Assembly (NCBI GenBank): GCA_017744735.1
Contig: JAGIAR010000018.1
Coordinates: 1 to 54,736 of the forward strand
Direction of reading: 5' to 3'
Length of the DNA: 54,736 nt
DNA from: Novosphingobium sp.
Lineage (GTDB): Bacteria > Pseudomonadota > Alphaproteobacteria > Sphingomonadales > Sphingomonadaceae
The notes below the pieces were generated by a model, which ran no database searches, was not told where the DNA came from, and worked only from the letters and a program-made list of their open reading frames with translations. Both the position numbers and the translations under genes were made by a program. Below, piece after piece: positions 24,709 through 32,424 of the stretch. Every line of letters starts with the position of its first letter. Within the stretch, counting starts at the first letter, position 1.

Positions 24709-25701
24709 ATGGCTGAGATAGTATTGGGAATCGGCACGAGCCACGGGCCGATGCTGGTCACCGAAACCGAGACTTGGGGCCAGCGCGTGCCTGCAGACAA
24801 GGTCGCGACCCATGCGTGGAAGGGTGGCGACTGGTCGTTCGACCAGTTGGTGGAGGCCCGCGCGGGCGAGGGCATCGCCGAGCAGGCCAACAAGACCGTG
24901 TGGGACGAGCGCCAGGCGCTGTGCCAGAAGAACATCGAGCAACTTGCCGACATCTTCGAGGAAGCCAGGATCGACGTCGCGGTGATCGTCGGCAACGATC
25001 AGAACGAGATCTACCGCAACACGCTGAACCCGGCCTTCGGGGTCCATTACGGCGACACGATCACCAACCACGAGTTTTCGCCGGAGCGCAAGCTTGAGCT
25101 GCCGCCGGGGATCGAGGTGTCGCTTCCGGGCTATATTCCGTCGGGCGGGGCCGACTACCCGGGCTGCCCCGAACTGGCGCTCAAGATCATTGAGCAGGCG
25201 ATCGCCGACGAATTCGACGTCGCAGCCATGTCCGCTCTACCGCGCAAGGAGACCCCGCACGCCTGGGGCTTCATCTATCGGCGGATCATGCGCGACCGCC
25301 CCTGCCCGAGCGTCATGGTGACGGTGAATGCCTTCTTCCCGCCGAACCAGCCGAGCTCGCGCCGCTGCTACAAGTTCGGCCAGTCGATCCTGGAGGCGAT
25401 CCGCGAGTGGGACAGCGACAAGCGCGTGGCGCTGATCGCCAGCGGCGGGCTGACCCATTTCGTGATCGACGAGACCGTCGACCGGACATTCCTCAACGCG
25501 CTCAGGGACAAGCAGTTCGAACCGGTATTCGCCCTCGGCGAAAAGACCTTCCGCGACGGCACGTCCGAAATGAAGAACTGGATACCGGTCGCCGGCGCGA
25601 TGGCCCAGCTTGGGCTGGAACCGCACTTGCTCGACTACGTTCCCTGCTATCGCAGCGAGGCCGGCACCGGCAATGCGATGGGCTTCGTCTATTGGCAATG
25701 A
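24709..25701 (+). CDS. LigB-type extradiol ring-cleavage dioxygenase
   Basis: A 330-residue class III extradiol dioxygenase catalytic subunit (LigB superfamily). His12 in GTSHGPM matches the iron ligand at the same position in LigB. Other candidate active-site residues are His184 (TPHAWGF) and His250 (GGLTHFV). It would cleave a catechol ring with O2 and Fe(II). No separate small LigA-type subunit is adjacent. ATG 24709 (GGGAG upstream) begins exactly at the LigB-like N-terminus; an upstream in-frame ATG at 24643 would add 22 unlikely residues. It is followed by a thioredoxin-fold protein and, further on, a Rieske oxygenase, flavin reductase and hydrolases. Confidence 0.88.
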   Translation: MAEIVLGIGTSHGPMLVTETETWGQRVPADKVATHAWKGGDWSFDQLVEARAGEGIAEQANKTVWDERQALCQKNIEQLADIFEEARIDVAVIVGNDQNEIYRNTLNPAFGVHYGDTITNHEFSPERKLELPPGIEVSLPGYIPSGGADYPGCPELALKIIEQAIADEFDVAAMSALPRKETPHAWGFIYRRIMRDRPCPSVMVTVNAFFPPNQPSSRRCYKFGQSILEAIREWDSDKRVALIASGGLTHFVIDETVDRTFLNALRDKQFEPVFALGEKTFRDGTSEMKNWIPVAGAMAQLGLEPHLLDYVPCYRSEAGTGNAMGFVYWQ

Positions 25702-25715
25702 GCGAGGAAACAGAC

Positions 25716-26081
25716 ATGTCGGACACCCCGGTGCTCTATCTCAAGGACAAATGCCCGTTCTGCCTCAAGGTCCTGATCTATCTGCTCGAAGCGGGCCTGC
25801 TCGATGGAATGGAAGTGCGCAGCTTCGTGCCGGGCGAACCCGAGGAGGGAGAACTGCGTGCCGAGCTGGCGCCGCATTTCGAGACGGTGACTTTCCCCGC
25901 GGCGCAGACCGAGCCCGGCGTCTACATGAAGGACTCCGATGCGATCATCGCCTATTTCGCCGACACGTCGGGGATCGATCCGGCGGATCTGCAGGTGTTC
26001 CAGTGGTACGCGCAGGGACCGTTCGCGCAGATCGGCGCGCTCTATCGCGAGAACCGCGAGCTGAAAGAGCGGCTCGGCTAA
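25716..26081 (+). CDS. Glutaredoxin/GST N-domain-like thioredoxin-fold protein
   Basis: A 121-residue protein whose N-terminus is a thioredoxin fold with a CPFC redox motif (Cys13 and Cys16) after a first strand (VLYLKDK). The rest, with FPAAQTEPGVYMKDSDAIIAYF, matches the glutathione-binding cis-Pro and SDAI-type loop of glutaredoxins and GST N-terminal domains. It could reduce a disulfide, deliver glutathione, or serve the dioxygenase. ATG at 25716 has GAGGA 7 bp upstream; an ATG at 25698 overlaps the dioxygenase stop as ATGA and would add six residues. The close coupling suggests a role in the ring-cleavage step. Confidence 0.75.
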   Translation: MSDTPVLYLKDKCPFCLKVLIYLLEAGLLDGMEVRSFVPGEPEEGELRAELAPHFETVTFPAAQTEPGVYMKDSDAIIAYFADTSGIDPADLQVFQWYAQGPFAQIGALYRENRELKERLG

Positions 26082-26085
26082 GCCG

Positions 26086-26379
26086 CTAAATCAGGATTTC
26101 GCGCAAGGTTGCGGCCGCTTCGAGCGGCTTGCCGTCCATGCCCACCAGGTCGTGAGCGCGATGAACGAGATCGCGCATCTCGCGCAGCGTCTCGCGGTCG
26201 CGCAGCCCGTCGGGGTCGCCGGCTCGCACCGCGATGTCGATCAGGCGCCACAATTCGTCGAGCTCGGTCTCGCGATAGATGTAGTGCTCGGCGCTTTTGC
26301 TGCGTTGCAGGCGATCGGCCAAGGCCTGGATGGTCAGATCCGAAAAATTCTCGACCTGCAGGATGTCGTCGAGCTCCAC
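26086..26379 (-). CDS. Small hypothetical protein, alpha-helical
   Basis: A 97-residue acidic, mostly helical soluble protein (LTIQALADRLQRSKSAEHYIYRE, then DGLRDRETLREMRDLVHRAHDL in pieces). No signal peptide, membrane segment or family recognised. Start is GTG at 26379 with GGAG upstream. It lies on the opposite strand from its neighbours, convergent with the thioredoxin-fold gene (4 bp) and divergent from the Rieske oxygenase, so it shares the operator-containing gap at 26437. Confidence 0.5.
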   Translation of the reverse strand: MELDDILQVENFSDLTIQALADRLQRSKSAEHYIYRETELDELWRLIDIAVRAGDPDGLRDRETLREMRDLVHRAHDLVGMDGKPLEAAATLREILI

Positions 26380-26436
26380 GCGCTTTTCTCCAGATAGGGT
26401 AGTGACTCCGGGGACGAGTCAGGATATTATATATTA

Positions 26437-26447
26437 TTGTCTAACAA
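26437..26447. promoter_or_regulatory. Operator-like motif TTGTCTAACAA (perfect)
   Basis: A perfect TTGT-N3-ACAA palindrome in an AT-rich stretch (ATATTATATATTA just before it), 16 bp before the ATG of the Rieske oxygenase gene. A -10 element overlapping the motif is plausible. Confidence 0.65.
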
Positions 26448-26462
26448 AACAGGTCCCGTCAA

Positions 26463-27728
26463 ATGCTCTCCCACGAAGACAACGAATTGCTCTGCAGGAT
26501 CGGCGCAGGCACGCCGATGGGCGAGATGATGCGGCGCTTCTGGATGCCGGCGGTCGTGCTCGGCGAACTGGCTCCCGACGGCAAGCCGGTCCGGATTCGC
26601 CTGATGGGCGAGGACCTTGTCTGCTTCATGGACAGCAAGGGCGAGGTCGGCCTGCTCGACGAGCATTGCCCGCACCGCGGTTCGTCGCTCGCGTTGGGCG
26701 TGAACGAGGACTGCGGGCTGCGCTGCCTGTTCCACGGCTGGAAGTTCGATGTAAACGGGCAGTGTCTCGACACACCCGCCGAGCCGGAGAATTCAAAGCT
26801 GGCCAAGGCGATGAAGGTCAAGGCCTACCCGGTGAAGATCGCTGGCGGGATGGTGTGGACCTACATGGGCCCCAAGGAAGCGGAGCCGCCGTTTCCGCAT
26901 TTCCCGTGGTTCGACGTTCCCGAAGGCCACTGTGAAGCCTTCCGCATGATCTATGAGTGCAATTATTCCCAGGCGCTCGAAGGCGCGGTCGATTCCTCCC
27001 ACGCCGGCATTCTTCACCGGTCGGTTCCCTGGAGCCAGGAGGCGAAATGGCCGCATGAGAAGGACCTGCGGCCCAAGCTGGAAGTCGAATTCACCCGCTA
27101 CGGCCTGCGTTATTGCGCGGTGCGCAATGCCGACGAGCAGACCAAGAACGGCCGCATGACGCAGGTGCCGCTGCCGTTCTACACCTTCATCCCGCCCGAC
27201 GGCCCCAAGGCGCCCGAGTTCCGCCGCAACCGCCGGCTGATCAACGCCTTCGTCCCGCGCGACGATTACAGCACCTGGCACATCCAGTTCTTCTACGATC
27301 CCGGCCTCAAGATCGACCGCGCGCATCGCGAGGCCGAATCCGGCGTCCAGGTGGATGAGAACTTCTTCAAGACCAACGGGATGGACGTCTGGTACAATCA
27401 GGACCGCGAACTGATGAAGCACGGCGAGATGTCGGGCATCACCGGCGTCGCGCTCGAAGACCATGCGGTCAGCGAGACGATGGGCAAGATCGCCGACCGG
27501 ACCAAGGAGCACCTCGGCCGTAGCGACATGGCGGTGGTGGCCTTCCGCCGGATGATGCTGAAGACCCTGCGGCGCTTCCAGGAGACCGGCGAACTGCCCG
27601 AGGCGGACCAGTCCAGGTTCGACTGGAACCAGATCACCGCCGAGACCTTCTTCTTCGATCCGGAGCAGAAGTGGCAGGACATCCAGCCGCTTGCGGACGG
27701 GCTGCAGCCCATCGACGCGGCGGCCTGA
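26463..27728 (+). CDS. Rieske non-haem iron oxygenase, oxygenase subunit (phthalate dioxygenase-like)
   Basis: A 421-residue ring-hydroxylating oxygenase. The Rieske [2Fe-2S] ligands are Cys69, His71, Cys88 and His91 (CPHRG and CLFHGW). The mononuclear iron site has His180 and His185 in DSSHAGILH, with Asp177 the bridge between Rieske centre and iron. The N-terminus (NELLCRIGAGTPMGEMMRRFW) resembles phthalate 4,5-dioxygenase and phenoxybenzoate dioxygenase alpha subunits, which hydroxylate or O-demethylate aromatic acids. No ferredoxin or Fe-S reductase gene is in the window, so electrons must come from elsewhere. A perfect operator-like motif lies just upstream. Confidence 0.9.
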   Translation: MLSHEDNELLCRIGAGTPMGEMMRRFWMPAVVLGELAPDGKPVRIRLMGEDLVCFMDSKGEVGLLDEHCPHRGSSLALGVNEDCGLRCLFHGWKFDVNGQCLDTPAEPENSKLAKAMKVKAYPVKIAGGMVWTYMGPKEAEPPFPHFPWFDVPEGHCEAFRMIYECNYSQALEGAVDSSHAGILHRSVPWSQEAKWPHEKDLRPKLEVEFTRYGLRYCAVRNADEQTKNGRMTQVPLPFYTFIPPDGPKAPEFRRNRRLINAFVPRDDYSTWHIQFFYDPGLKIDRAHREAESGVQVDENFFKTNGMDVWYNQDRELMKHGEMSGITGVALEDHAVSETMGKIADRTKEHLGRSDMAVVAFRRMMLKTLRRFQETGELPEADQSRFDWNQITAETFFFDPEQKWQDIQPLADGLQPIDAAA

Positions 27729-27731
27729 GCC

Positions 27732-28025
27732 GTGGCGCATTTCCTGGTCGAATATGCCGAGCTCGGCCATGCGGCTGCGCGCGAGGAGAAACGCGGGGAG
27801 CATATCGCCTATCGCAAGGGGCTGGGGAGCGCGATGGCGCTTGCCGGCCCGCTGCTCGACGATGACGGCATGCCGACCGGCAGCGTGGTGATCCTCGCCG
27901 CCGACGACGAGGCGGGGGCAGAGGAACTCGCGCTGGCCGATCCCTATATCGCGGCGGGTGTGCTCGAGCTGGTTTCGGTCCGGCGGTATCGCATCGCGGC
28001 GATGAAGCCGCCCGAAAGCGCCTGA
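27732..28025 (+). CDS. YciI-like (muconolactone isomerase-fold) protein
   Basis: A 97-residue protein of the YCII/dimeric ferredoxin-like fold: strand AHFLVEYAE, helix with EEKRGEHIAYRKGL, strand AGPLLDDDG, then SVVILAADDEAGAEELALADPYIAAGV and a final strand. The His in GEHIAYR and the Asp in ADPY are the conserved polar residues of the YciI family. Related folds act as lactone isomerases or dehalogenase helpers in aromatic pathways. Start GTG at 27732, 3 bp after the Rieske stop, so coupled to it. Confidence 0.75.
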   Translation: MAHFLVEYAELGHAAAREEKRGEHIAYRKGLGSAMALAGPLLDDDGMPTGSVVILAADDEAGAEELALADPYIAAGVLELVSVRRYRIAAMKPPESA

Positions 28026-28039
28026 ACCCGGACAGTCGC

Positions 28040-28522
28040 GTGAAGACGATCGAACCTTCGGAATTCCGGAACGCGCTCGGCAGGTTCGCGACCGGGGTGA
28101 CGGTGATCACCACGGTCGACGAGGCAGGCCTGCGCTACGGCGTCACCGCCAACAGCTACAACTCGGTCTCGCTCGACCCGCCGCTGGTGCTGTGGTCGCT
28201 CGCCAATACGTCGCGTTCGATGGAGGCCTTCGCCGCGTGCAAGGCCTTTGCGGTGCATATTCTCGGCGCGCACCAGGAAGAACTGGCGATGCGTTTCGCC
28301 TCGCGCGGCGAGGACAAGTTCGCCGATCTCGATACGCGCGAAGGCTTCGGCGGCGTGCCCTTGTTCGACGATTGCGTCGCTCACTTCGAATGCGTGGCCG
28401 AGAACCGCTTCGAAGGCGGGGACCACCAGATCTTTCTCGGCCGGGTGGTGAACTTCGAAGCCTGCGATCACGAGCCGCTGCTGTTCCACCGCGGGCGGTT
28501 CGCGAAAGTGCGCTCGGGCTGA
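28040..28522 (+). CDS. Flavin reductase (HsaB/HpaC-type)
   Basis: A 160-residue FMN-binding split-barrel protein of the flavin reductase-like family. The N-terminal FRNALGRFATGVTVITT, the VTANSYNSVSLDPPLVLW flavin loop and the final FHRGRFAKV are typical. It reduces FMN or FAD with NAD(P)H and hands it to a partner oxygenase, most likely the acyl-CoA dehydrogenase-fold monooxygenase at 23324. Start GTG at 28040, 14 bp after the YciI-like gene. The stop codon abuts the convergent MBL gene stop (TGATCA), with no spacer. Confidence 0.88.
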   Translation: MKTIEPSEFRNALGRFATGVTVITTVDEAGLRYGVTANSYNSVSLDPPLVLWSLANTSRSMEAFAACKAFAVHILGAHQEELAMRFASRGEDKFADLDTREGFGGVPLFDDCVAHFECVAENRFEGGDHQIFLGRVVNFEACDHEPLLFHRGRFAKVRSG

Positions 28523-29413
28523 TCAGCCCTCCACGAAAGCGTACCGATAGGCATCGCCATCGCGATGCACGTGCCCTGCGGTCTGCCCGCGGAAATGCGC
28601 CGGGAAGCACATCGTATCCGTATCCGCGATCCGCTCCAGCACGTCCTGCCGCACCTTGGCCGCCCGTTGCTGGTCGAAATCGAACGGCAGGGTGAGCTCG
28701 GGACGGACGAGTTGGATCGGGTGGTGGATCGTGTCGCCCCAGAACAGCGCTTGCGCGCCGCCCGCCTGCGCCCGCACCAGGCAGGATCCCGGCGAATGGC
28801 CGAAGGCCGGTTCCAGCCATACGCCGTCGCCGATCTCCTGCACCGCGGCGGTCGGACCTTCGAGGTCAACGATCTCGGCCTGTCCCGCCGCAACCACCGG
28901 CAGCACCGAATCCGCATAGGCCTCTCGATGCGGCAGTTCGGCATCCTCGCTCGCGAAATGGTCGTAGTCGCGCTTGCCGAAGATGTAGCGCGCGTTGGGG
29001 AAGGTTGGCACCCACCGCCCGTTTTCGAGCCGCGTGTTCCAGCCGACATGGTCGAAATGCAGATGGGTGCACAGCACCATGTGGATGTCCTCGGGCTTGA
29101 AGCCCTGCGCGGCCAGGTTTGCAAGATAGGGCGACTTCTGCAGGTGTACGCTGGGGATGCAGCGCTGCTTGTCGTCGCCGTTGCAGGCATCGACCAGCAC
29201 GTTCATGCCGGCGATCCGGATCACGAAGCTGTGCATGCTCAGCGTGATCTTCGAGGTCTCGGGATCGGTCGTGAGGTCGGGATCGGCGCACCAGCGCTTC
29301 ACGCGCTCCAGATCGGACGCTGCGATCGCCGGGAAGATCATCGGCAGCGGCACTCCGTCCTCCGCCTCGACCACCTTGCTGACCGTCATCCTCCCGAGCT
29401 GCTGAGTTTGCAT
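28523..29413 (-). CDS. Metallo-beta-lactamase-fold hydrolase
   Basis: A 296-residue MBL-fold protein with the metal motif THLHFDH (His117, His119, Asp121, His122), a later His in FGHSPGSC, the Asp in FWGDTIHH and a C-terminal His in CFPAHFRG. The set matches two-metal hydrolases of the quorum-quenching lactonase/arylsulfatase branch. It may hydrolyse a lactone or thioester in the pathway. ATG at 29413 (AGGAA upstream) is chosen over an in-frame start at 29443, which would place coding sequence over the operator-like motif. It is divergent from the DoxX-like gene at 29514. Confidence 0.85.
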   Translation of the reverse strand: MQTQQLGRMTVSKVVEAEDGVPLPMIFPAIAASDLERVKRWCADPDLTTDPETSKITLSMHSFVIRIAGMNVLVDACNGDDKQRCIPSVHLQKSPYLANLAAQGFKPEDIHMVLCTHLHFDHVGWNTRLENGRWVPTFPNARYIFGKRDYDHFASEDAELPHREAYADSVLPVVAAGQAEIVDLEGPTAAVQEIGDGVWLEPAFGHSPGSCLVRAQAGGAQALFWGDTIHHPIQLVRPELTLPFDFDQQRAAKVRQDVLERIADTDTMCFPAHFRGQTAGHVHRDGDAYRYAFVEG

Positions 29414-29432
29414 AAAATTTCCTGTTATTCGA

Positions 29433-29443
29433 TTGCCTAACAA
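29433..29443. promoter_or_regulatory. Operator-like motif TTGCCTAACAA
   Basis: TTGT-N3-ACAA with one mismatch, between the divergent MBL hydrolase and DoxX-like operons. It is the exact reverse complement of the site at 2474-2484, 27 kb away. Confidence 0.6.
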
Positions 29444-29513
29444 TCCAGCCGCGTTACAAGGTCCCTGTCAACCAGAATATCCGACTCAATGAGGTCGGGA
29501 GAGGGGAAGTGTC

Positions 29514-29990
29514 GTGGCTCAGGCGAAGGCCGCCGGCGGCAATATCGACTGGACCGGCTATGCGCTGCTGTGGGTGCGCATGGCCTTCGGCGCGCACAGC
29601 CTGATCTCGGGGCTCAACAATTTCGTGCCGTTGTTCGCGCTGTCGAACGGCGATCCGTCGCTCTCGCCGATCGGGCCGTTCATGGGCGACTTGATCCATA
29701 TCGGGCTTTACGATGTGGTGAAGGTGATCGAGACCGTGGTCGGCATCTGCCTGCTCACCAACCGCTTCGTGCCGCTCGCCGCCGCGATCGAACTGCCGAT
29801 CAGCGTGGTGATCGCCTACCTCTGCATCGTCGTCGACGGTTCGCCCAACATCGTGTTCTCGGGCCTGCGCGAAATCGGCTTCAACCTCTTCATCCTCGCC
29901 TGTTACGCCGACTACTTCCTCCCGATCGTCGCCTGGAAGGCGAAGGTGCGTCCGCTATGGGTCCATGCTCCGGGGATTCCGGCGCCATGA
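29514..29990 (+). CDS. DoxX-like integral membrane protein
   Basis: A 158-residue protein with four predicted helices, similar to the product of 21519 in the core (GAHSLISGLNNFVPLF; KVIETVVGICLLTNRFVPL). Start GTG at 29514 with GAGGGGAAG upstream. It heads an operon of at least seven genes that continues to 34851, with successive ATGA overlaps. Function is not proven for this family; a membrane partner for an oxidoreductase or carrier is possible. Confidence 0.75.
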   Translation: MAQAKAAGGNIDWTGYALLWVRMAFGAHSLISGLNNFVPLFALSNGDPSLSPIGPFMGDLIHIGLYDVVKVIETVVGICLLTNRFVPLAAAIELPISVVIAYLCIVVDGSPNIVFSGLREIGFNLFILACYADYFLPIVAWKAKVRPLWVHAPGIPAP

Positions 29991-30082
29991 TGCCGCACCA
30001 ATGGGGGCCGTTGGTCTTCGCCACCATCGTGCTGATCGCGGCCGTCCTGCGCGACGGGGTGCACCGGAAGAGGCGGCCATGA
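29987..30082 (+). CDS. 31-residue single-TM microprotein
   Basis: An ORF of 31 codons: MMPHQWGPLVF, a hydrophobic segment ATIVLIAAVL, and a basic tail HRKRRP. The ATG overlaps the DoxX-like stop (ATGA at 29987-29990) and its own stop overlaps the next ATG (ATGA at 30079-30082), so it is held in a chain of translational coupling. That geometry and the membrane-plus-basic-tail design argue that it is real. It parallels the small TM protein after the DoxX-like gene at 21519. Confidence 0.6.
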   Translation: MMPHQWGPLVFATIVLIAAVLRDGVHRKRRP

Positions 30083-30591
30083 AAGCGATGCTCGCAAGCC
30101 TGGCCCTCCTGACGGGCGCCACTGCGCTGGCCGCCGAGCCGACCGCGATCGAGCGGCTGGCGATCAAAGACGAATGTTCCACCCTGCTGCTGACTTACGG
30201 CGAGGGGTTGGACGAGACGAACCCGCTCAAGATCTGGCCGATCTTCACCCGGGACGGCGAATGGAGCGCCGATGCCAACCCGGCGGTGAAGGGCCAGGCC
30301 GCGATCCGCACGATGTGGGAAGGGCTTGCGGCGCGGAAGCGCCCGTCGGTGGGGATCCATGCGATCAGCAACATCCGCTTCGACGTGATCGACGGCGCGT
30401 CCGCTCACGGCACGGCGCTGGTCACCATGCACCGCTACAATCCCGACAAGCCGACCGAGATCACCTCGCTCGCGGCAAACATGCTGATCAAGATCGAAAT
30501 GCAGTGTGTCGCAACGCCTGATGGCTGGCGCTTCGACCGGATGCATCTGACGTCGGTGCAAGTCGCCGGTTACATTCATGGGGAGAACTGA
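30079..30591 (+). CDS. Exported SnoaL/NTF2-like protein
   Basis: A 170-residue protein with a signal peptide (MLASLALLTGATALAA, probable cleavage before Glu-Pro) and an NTF2/SnoaL-like fold: IKDECSTLLLTYGEGLDE, IWPIFTRDGEWSA, GQAAIRTMWEGL, and later strands with FDVIDG and WRFDRMHLTSV. It is predicted to be periplasmic. It starts by ATGA overlap with the 31-codon gene and is followed 1 bp later by a second NTF2-like gene. Catalytic residues cannot be assigned. Confidence 0.75.
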   Translation: MKAMLASLALLTGATALAAEPTAIERLAIKDECSTLLLTYGEGLDETNPLKIWPIFTRDGEWSADANPAVKGQAAIRTMWEGLAARKRPSVGIHAISNIRFDVIDGASAHGTALVTMHRYNPDKPTEITSLAANMLIKIEMQCVATPDGWRFDRMHLTSVQVAGYIHGEN

Positions 30592-30592
30592 C

Positions 30593-31465
30593 GTGAAGCA
30601 TACCCTCTGGCTTCCGCTGGCGGCCTCGCTGGCGCTGGGTGCCTGCTCGAAGGAGCCGACCGCTCCGGCGACGCCTGCCGCCGATCCGAAGGTCGCGCAG
30701 GCGCGCGCGGCCATCACCGATTACGCGAATCTGCTGATGGTGCAGCACAAGCCCGGAGAGGCCTTCGGCAAATATTATGCAGATCTGCTGATCCAGCACG
30801 ATCCGTGGATCGGCGATGGCGGAAAGGGCGACGTCGAATTCCTCAAGAAGCGCCGCGAGGCCGAGCCCGACAAATACGACGCGACCGAAAACTACGTTTC
30901 GGTGATCCACAACATCCTTACCGACGGGGAATTCGTCGCGATCAAGTCCCACATCTTCACCAATCCGAAGGACAAGGGCCGTGAGTTCGTCGACATCTGG
31001 CGCATGAAGGACGGCAAGTTCGCCGAGCACTGGGACATCATCCAGCCGCTCGACGACGCCATGGCCAAGACGGTCGGCTGCGGGGTGGGCGGTACTTACG
31101 AGACTGCAAAGCAGGCCGGCAACACGGTCGCCAAGCCGACCTGCGGCGAACCGGACCCCACCGCCGACTCCGCGGCCAACCGGAAGCTGGTGCTCGGGGC
31201 ATTCCCTTCAGATCATCCGAAGGCAAAGGTCGAGCGCGCGATCGCCGATGGCGATCTGGTGATGGTCCACAGCTTCGTGCCCGACGACAAGTACGGCAAA
31301 TCGGTAATCGATCTCTACCGCGTCAAGGGCGGCAAGATTGCCGATCATTGGGACGTGATCCAGCAGATCCCCCAGTTCAGTGCATCCGGCCGGTCGATGA
31401 CCGGCGGCCCCGACACCCCGCTCGAACCGGGCCGGGTCAAGCGTGCAGCAAAGGCAGGCGAATGA
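30593..31465 (+). CDS. Lipoprotein with NTF2/SnoaL-like domains
   Basis: A 290-residue lipoprotein: signal peptide with lipobox LGAC (Cys18), then a SnoaL-like domain (AFGKYYADLLIQHDPWIGDG, EFVDIWRMKDGKFAEHWDI) and a shorter second unit (VERAIADGDLVMVHS, IDLYRVKGGKIADHWDV). The end IPQFSASGRSMTGGPD is shared with the next gene. Histidine in LIQHDP and EHWD are the conserved polar positions of this SnoaL subgroup. Start GTG at 30593 (GGGGAGA upstream). The next gene is its cytosolic paralogue, joined by ATGA. Confidence 0.75.
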   Translation: MKHTLWLPLAASLALGACSKEPTAPATPAADPKVAQARAAITDYANLLMVQHKPGEAFGKYYADLLIQHDPWIGDGGKGDVEFLKKRREAEPDKYDATENYVSVIHNILTDGEFVAIKSHIFTNPKDKGREFVDIWRMKDGKFAEHWDIIQPLDDAMAKTVGCGVGGTYETAKQAGNTVAKPTCGEPDPTADSAANRKLVLGAFPSDHPKAKVERAIADGDLVMVHSFVPDDKYGKSVIDLYRVKGGKIADHWDVIQQIPQFSASGRSMTGGPDTPLEPGRVKRAAKAGE

Positions 31466-32397
31466 GCGATCCGATTTTCGAACCCGAAGCAGTTGCCCGC
31501 AACCGTGCGGCGATCATGGACTATTGCAAGCTCCTGAAGGTGGACCACAAGCCGTTCGAGGCCTTCGGCAAATACTTCGCCAAGGACCTGATCCAGCACG
31601 ATCCGTGGATCGGTGACGGCAACGGCGGCGACGAGGAATATCTCGAAGGCCGGCGGGAGGACGATCCCGAAGAATACAGCGCGACCGACGAATATGTCTC
31701 GGTCGCCCACAATGTGATGGCCGATGCCGAGCATGTGGTGGTGAAGTCCCACGTCTTCGTCGGGCCGCACGACACCGGGCGGATCTTCATCGACATCTGG
31801 CGGGTCGAGGACGCGATGTTCGTGGAGCATTGGGACATCATCGAGCCGATCGACCAGACCCATTTCAACCGCCTGCCGGTCGGCCGCACCCGCGAGGAAG
31901 CGCTGGCGCTGGGCGAGACCTTGTCGAAGCCGATCTACGGCGACCCGGACCCGACGTGCGACAGCGAGGAATCGCGTCGGATCGTGCTTGATTACATGCG
32001 GATGGGGATGGAGCCCGGCCGCCTGGTGGAGGCGCTCGAAACCTATCTGTCGGACGATTTCGTCCAGCACACCGGGCGCATGCCGCCCGACAAGCAGGGC
32101 TCGATCGATTATCTCGCCTCGCGCGCGGAAACCCGCGCCAAGGACAACCGTACCTCGATCTTCGAGCGGGTGATCGCCGACGGCGACCTCGTGTTGGCCC
32201 ATCGCCGGGTCATCAGCGACAGCGATCCGCGCGGCACCGCCTTCGCCGACCTCTATCGTGTCCGCGACGGCAAGGTGGTCGAGCACTGGGATGTGGTCCA
32301 GCCGATCCCCGAATTCAGCGCCTCGGGCCGCTCGATGACCGGCGGGCCCGACAGTCCGCTGGAGCCGGGCCGCTATCACGGGCCCGAGCCGCATTGA
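31462..32397 (+). CDS. Cytosolic double SnoaL/NTF2-like protein
   Basis: A 311-residue protein paralogous to the lipoprotein encoded just upstream, but without a signal peptide (MSDPIFEPEAVARN). Two complete SnoaL-like units are visible: one with FAKDLIQHDPWIGDG and VEHWDIIEPI, the other with LSDDFVQHTGRMPPD and VEHWDVVQPI, so it is an internal duplication. It ends in the same IPEFSASGRSMTGGPD tail. Start ATG overlaps the lipoprotein stop. The pair suggests the same ligand or reaction handled in both periplasm and cytoplasm. Confidence 0.78.
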   Translation: MSDPIFEPEAVARNRAAIMDYCKLLKVDHKPFEAFGKYFAKDLIQHDPWIGDGNGGDEEYLEGRREDDPEEYSATDEYVSVAHNVMADAEHVVVKSHVFVGPHDTGRIFIDIWRVEDAMFVEHWDIIEPIDQTHFNRLPVGRTREEALALGETLSKPIYGDPDPTCDSEESRRIVLDYMRMGMEPGRLVEALETYLSDDFVQHTGRMPPDKQGSIDYLASRAETRAKDNRTSIFERVIADGDLVLAHRRVISDSDPRGTAFADLYRVRDGKVVEHWDVVQPIPEFSASGRSMTGGPDSPLEPGRYHGPEPH

Positions 32398-32424
32398 GAA
32401 CTACCAGCAGGAGCAATTGATTTT

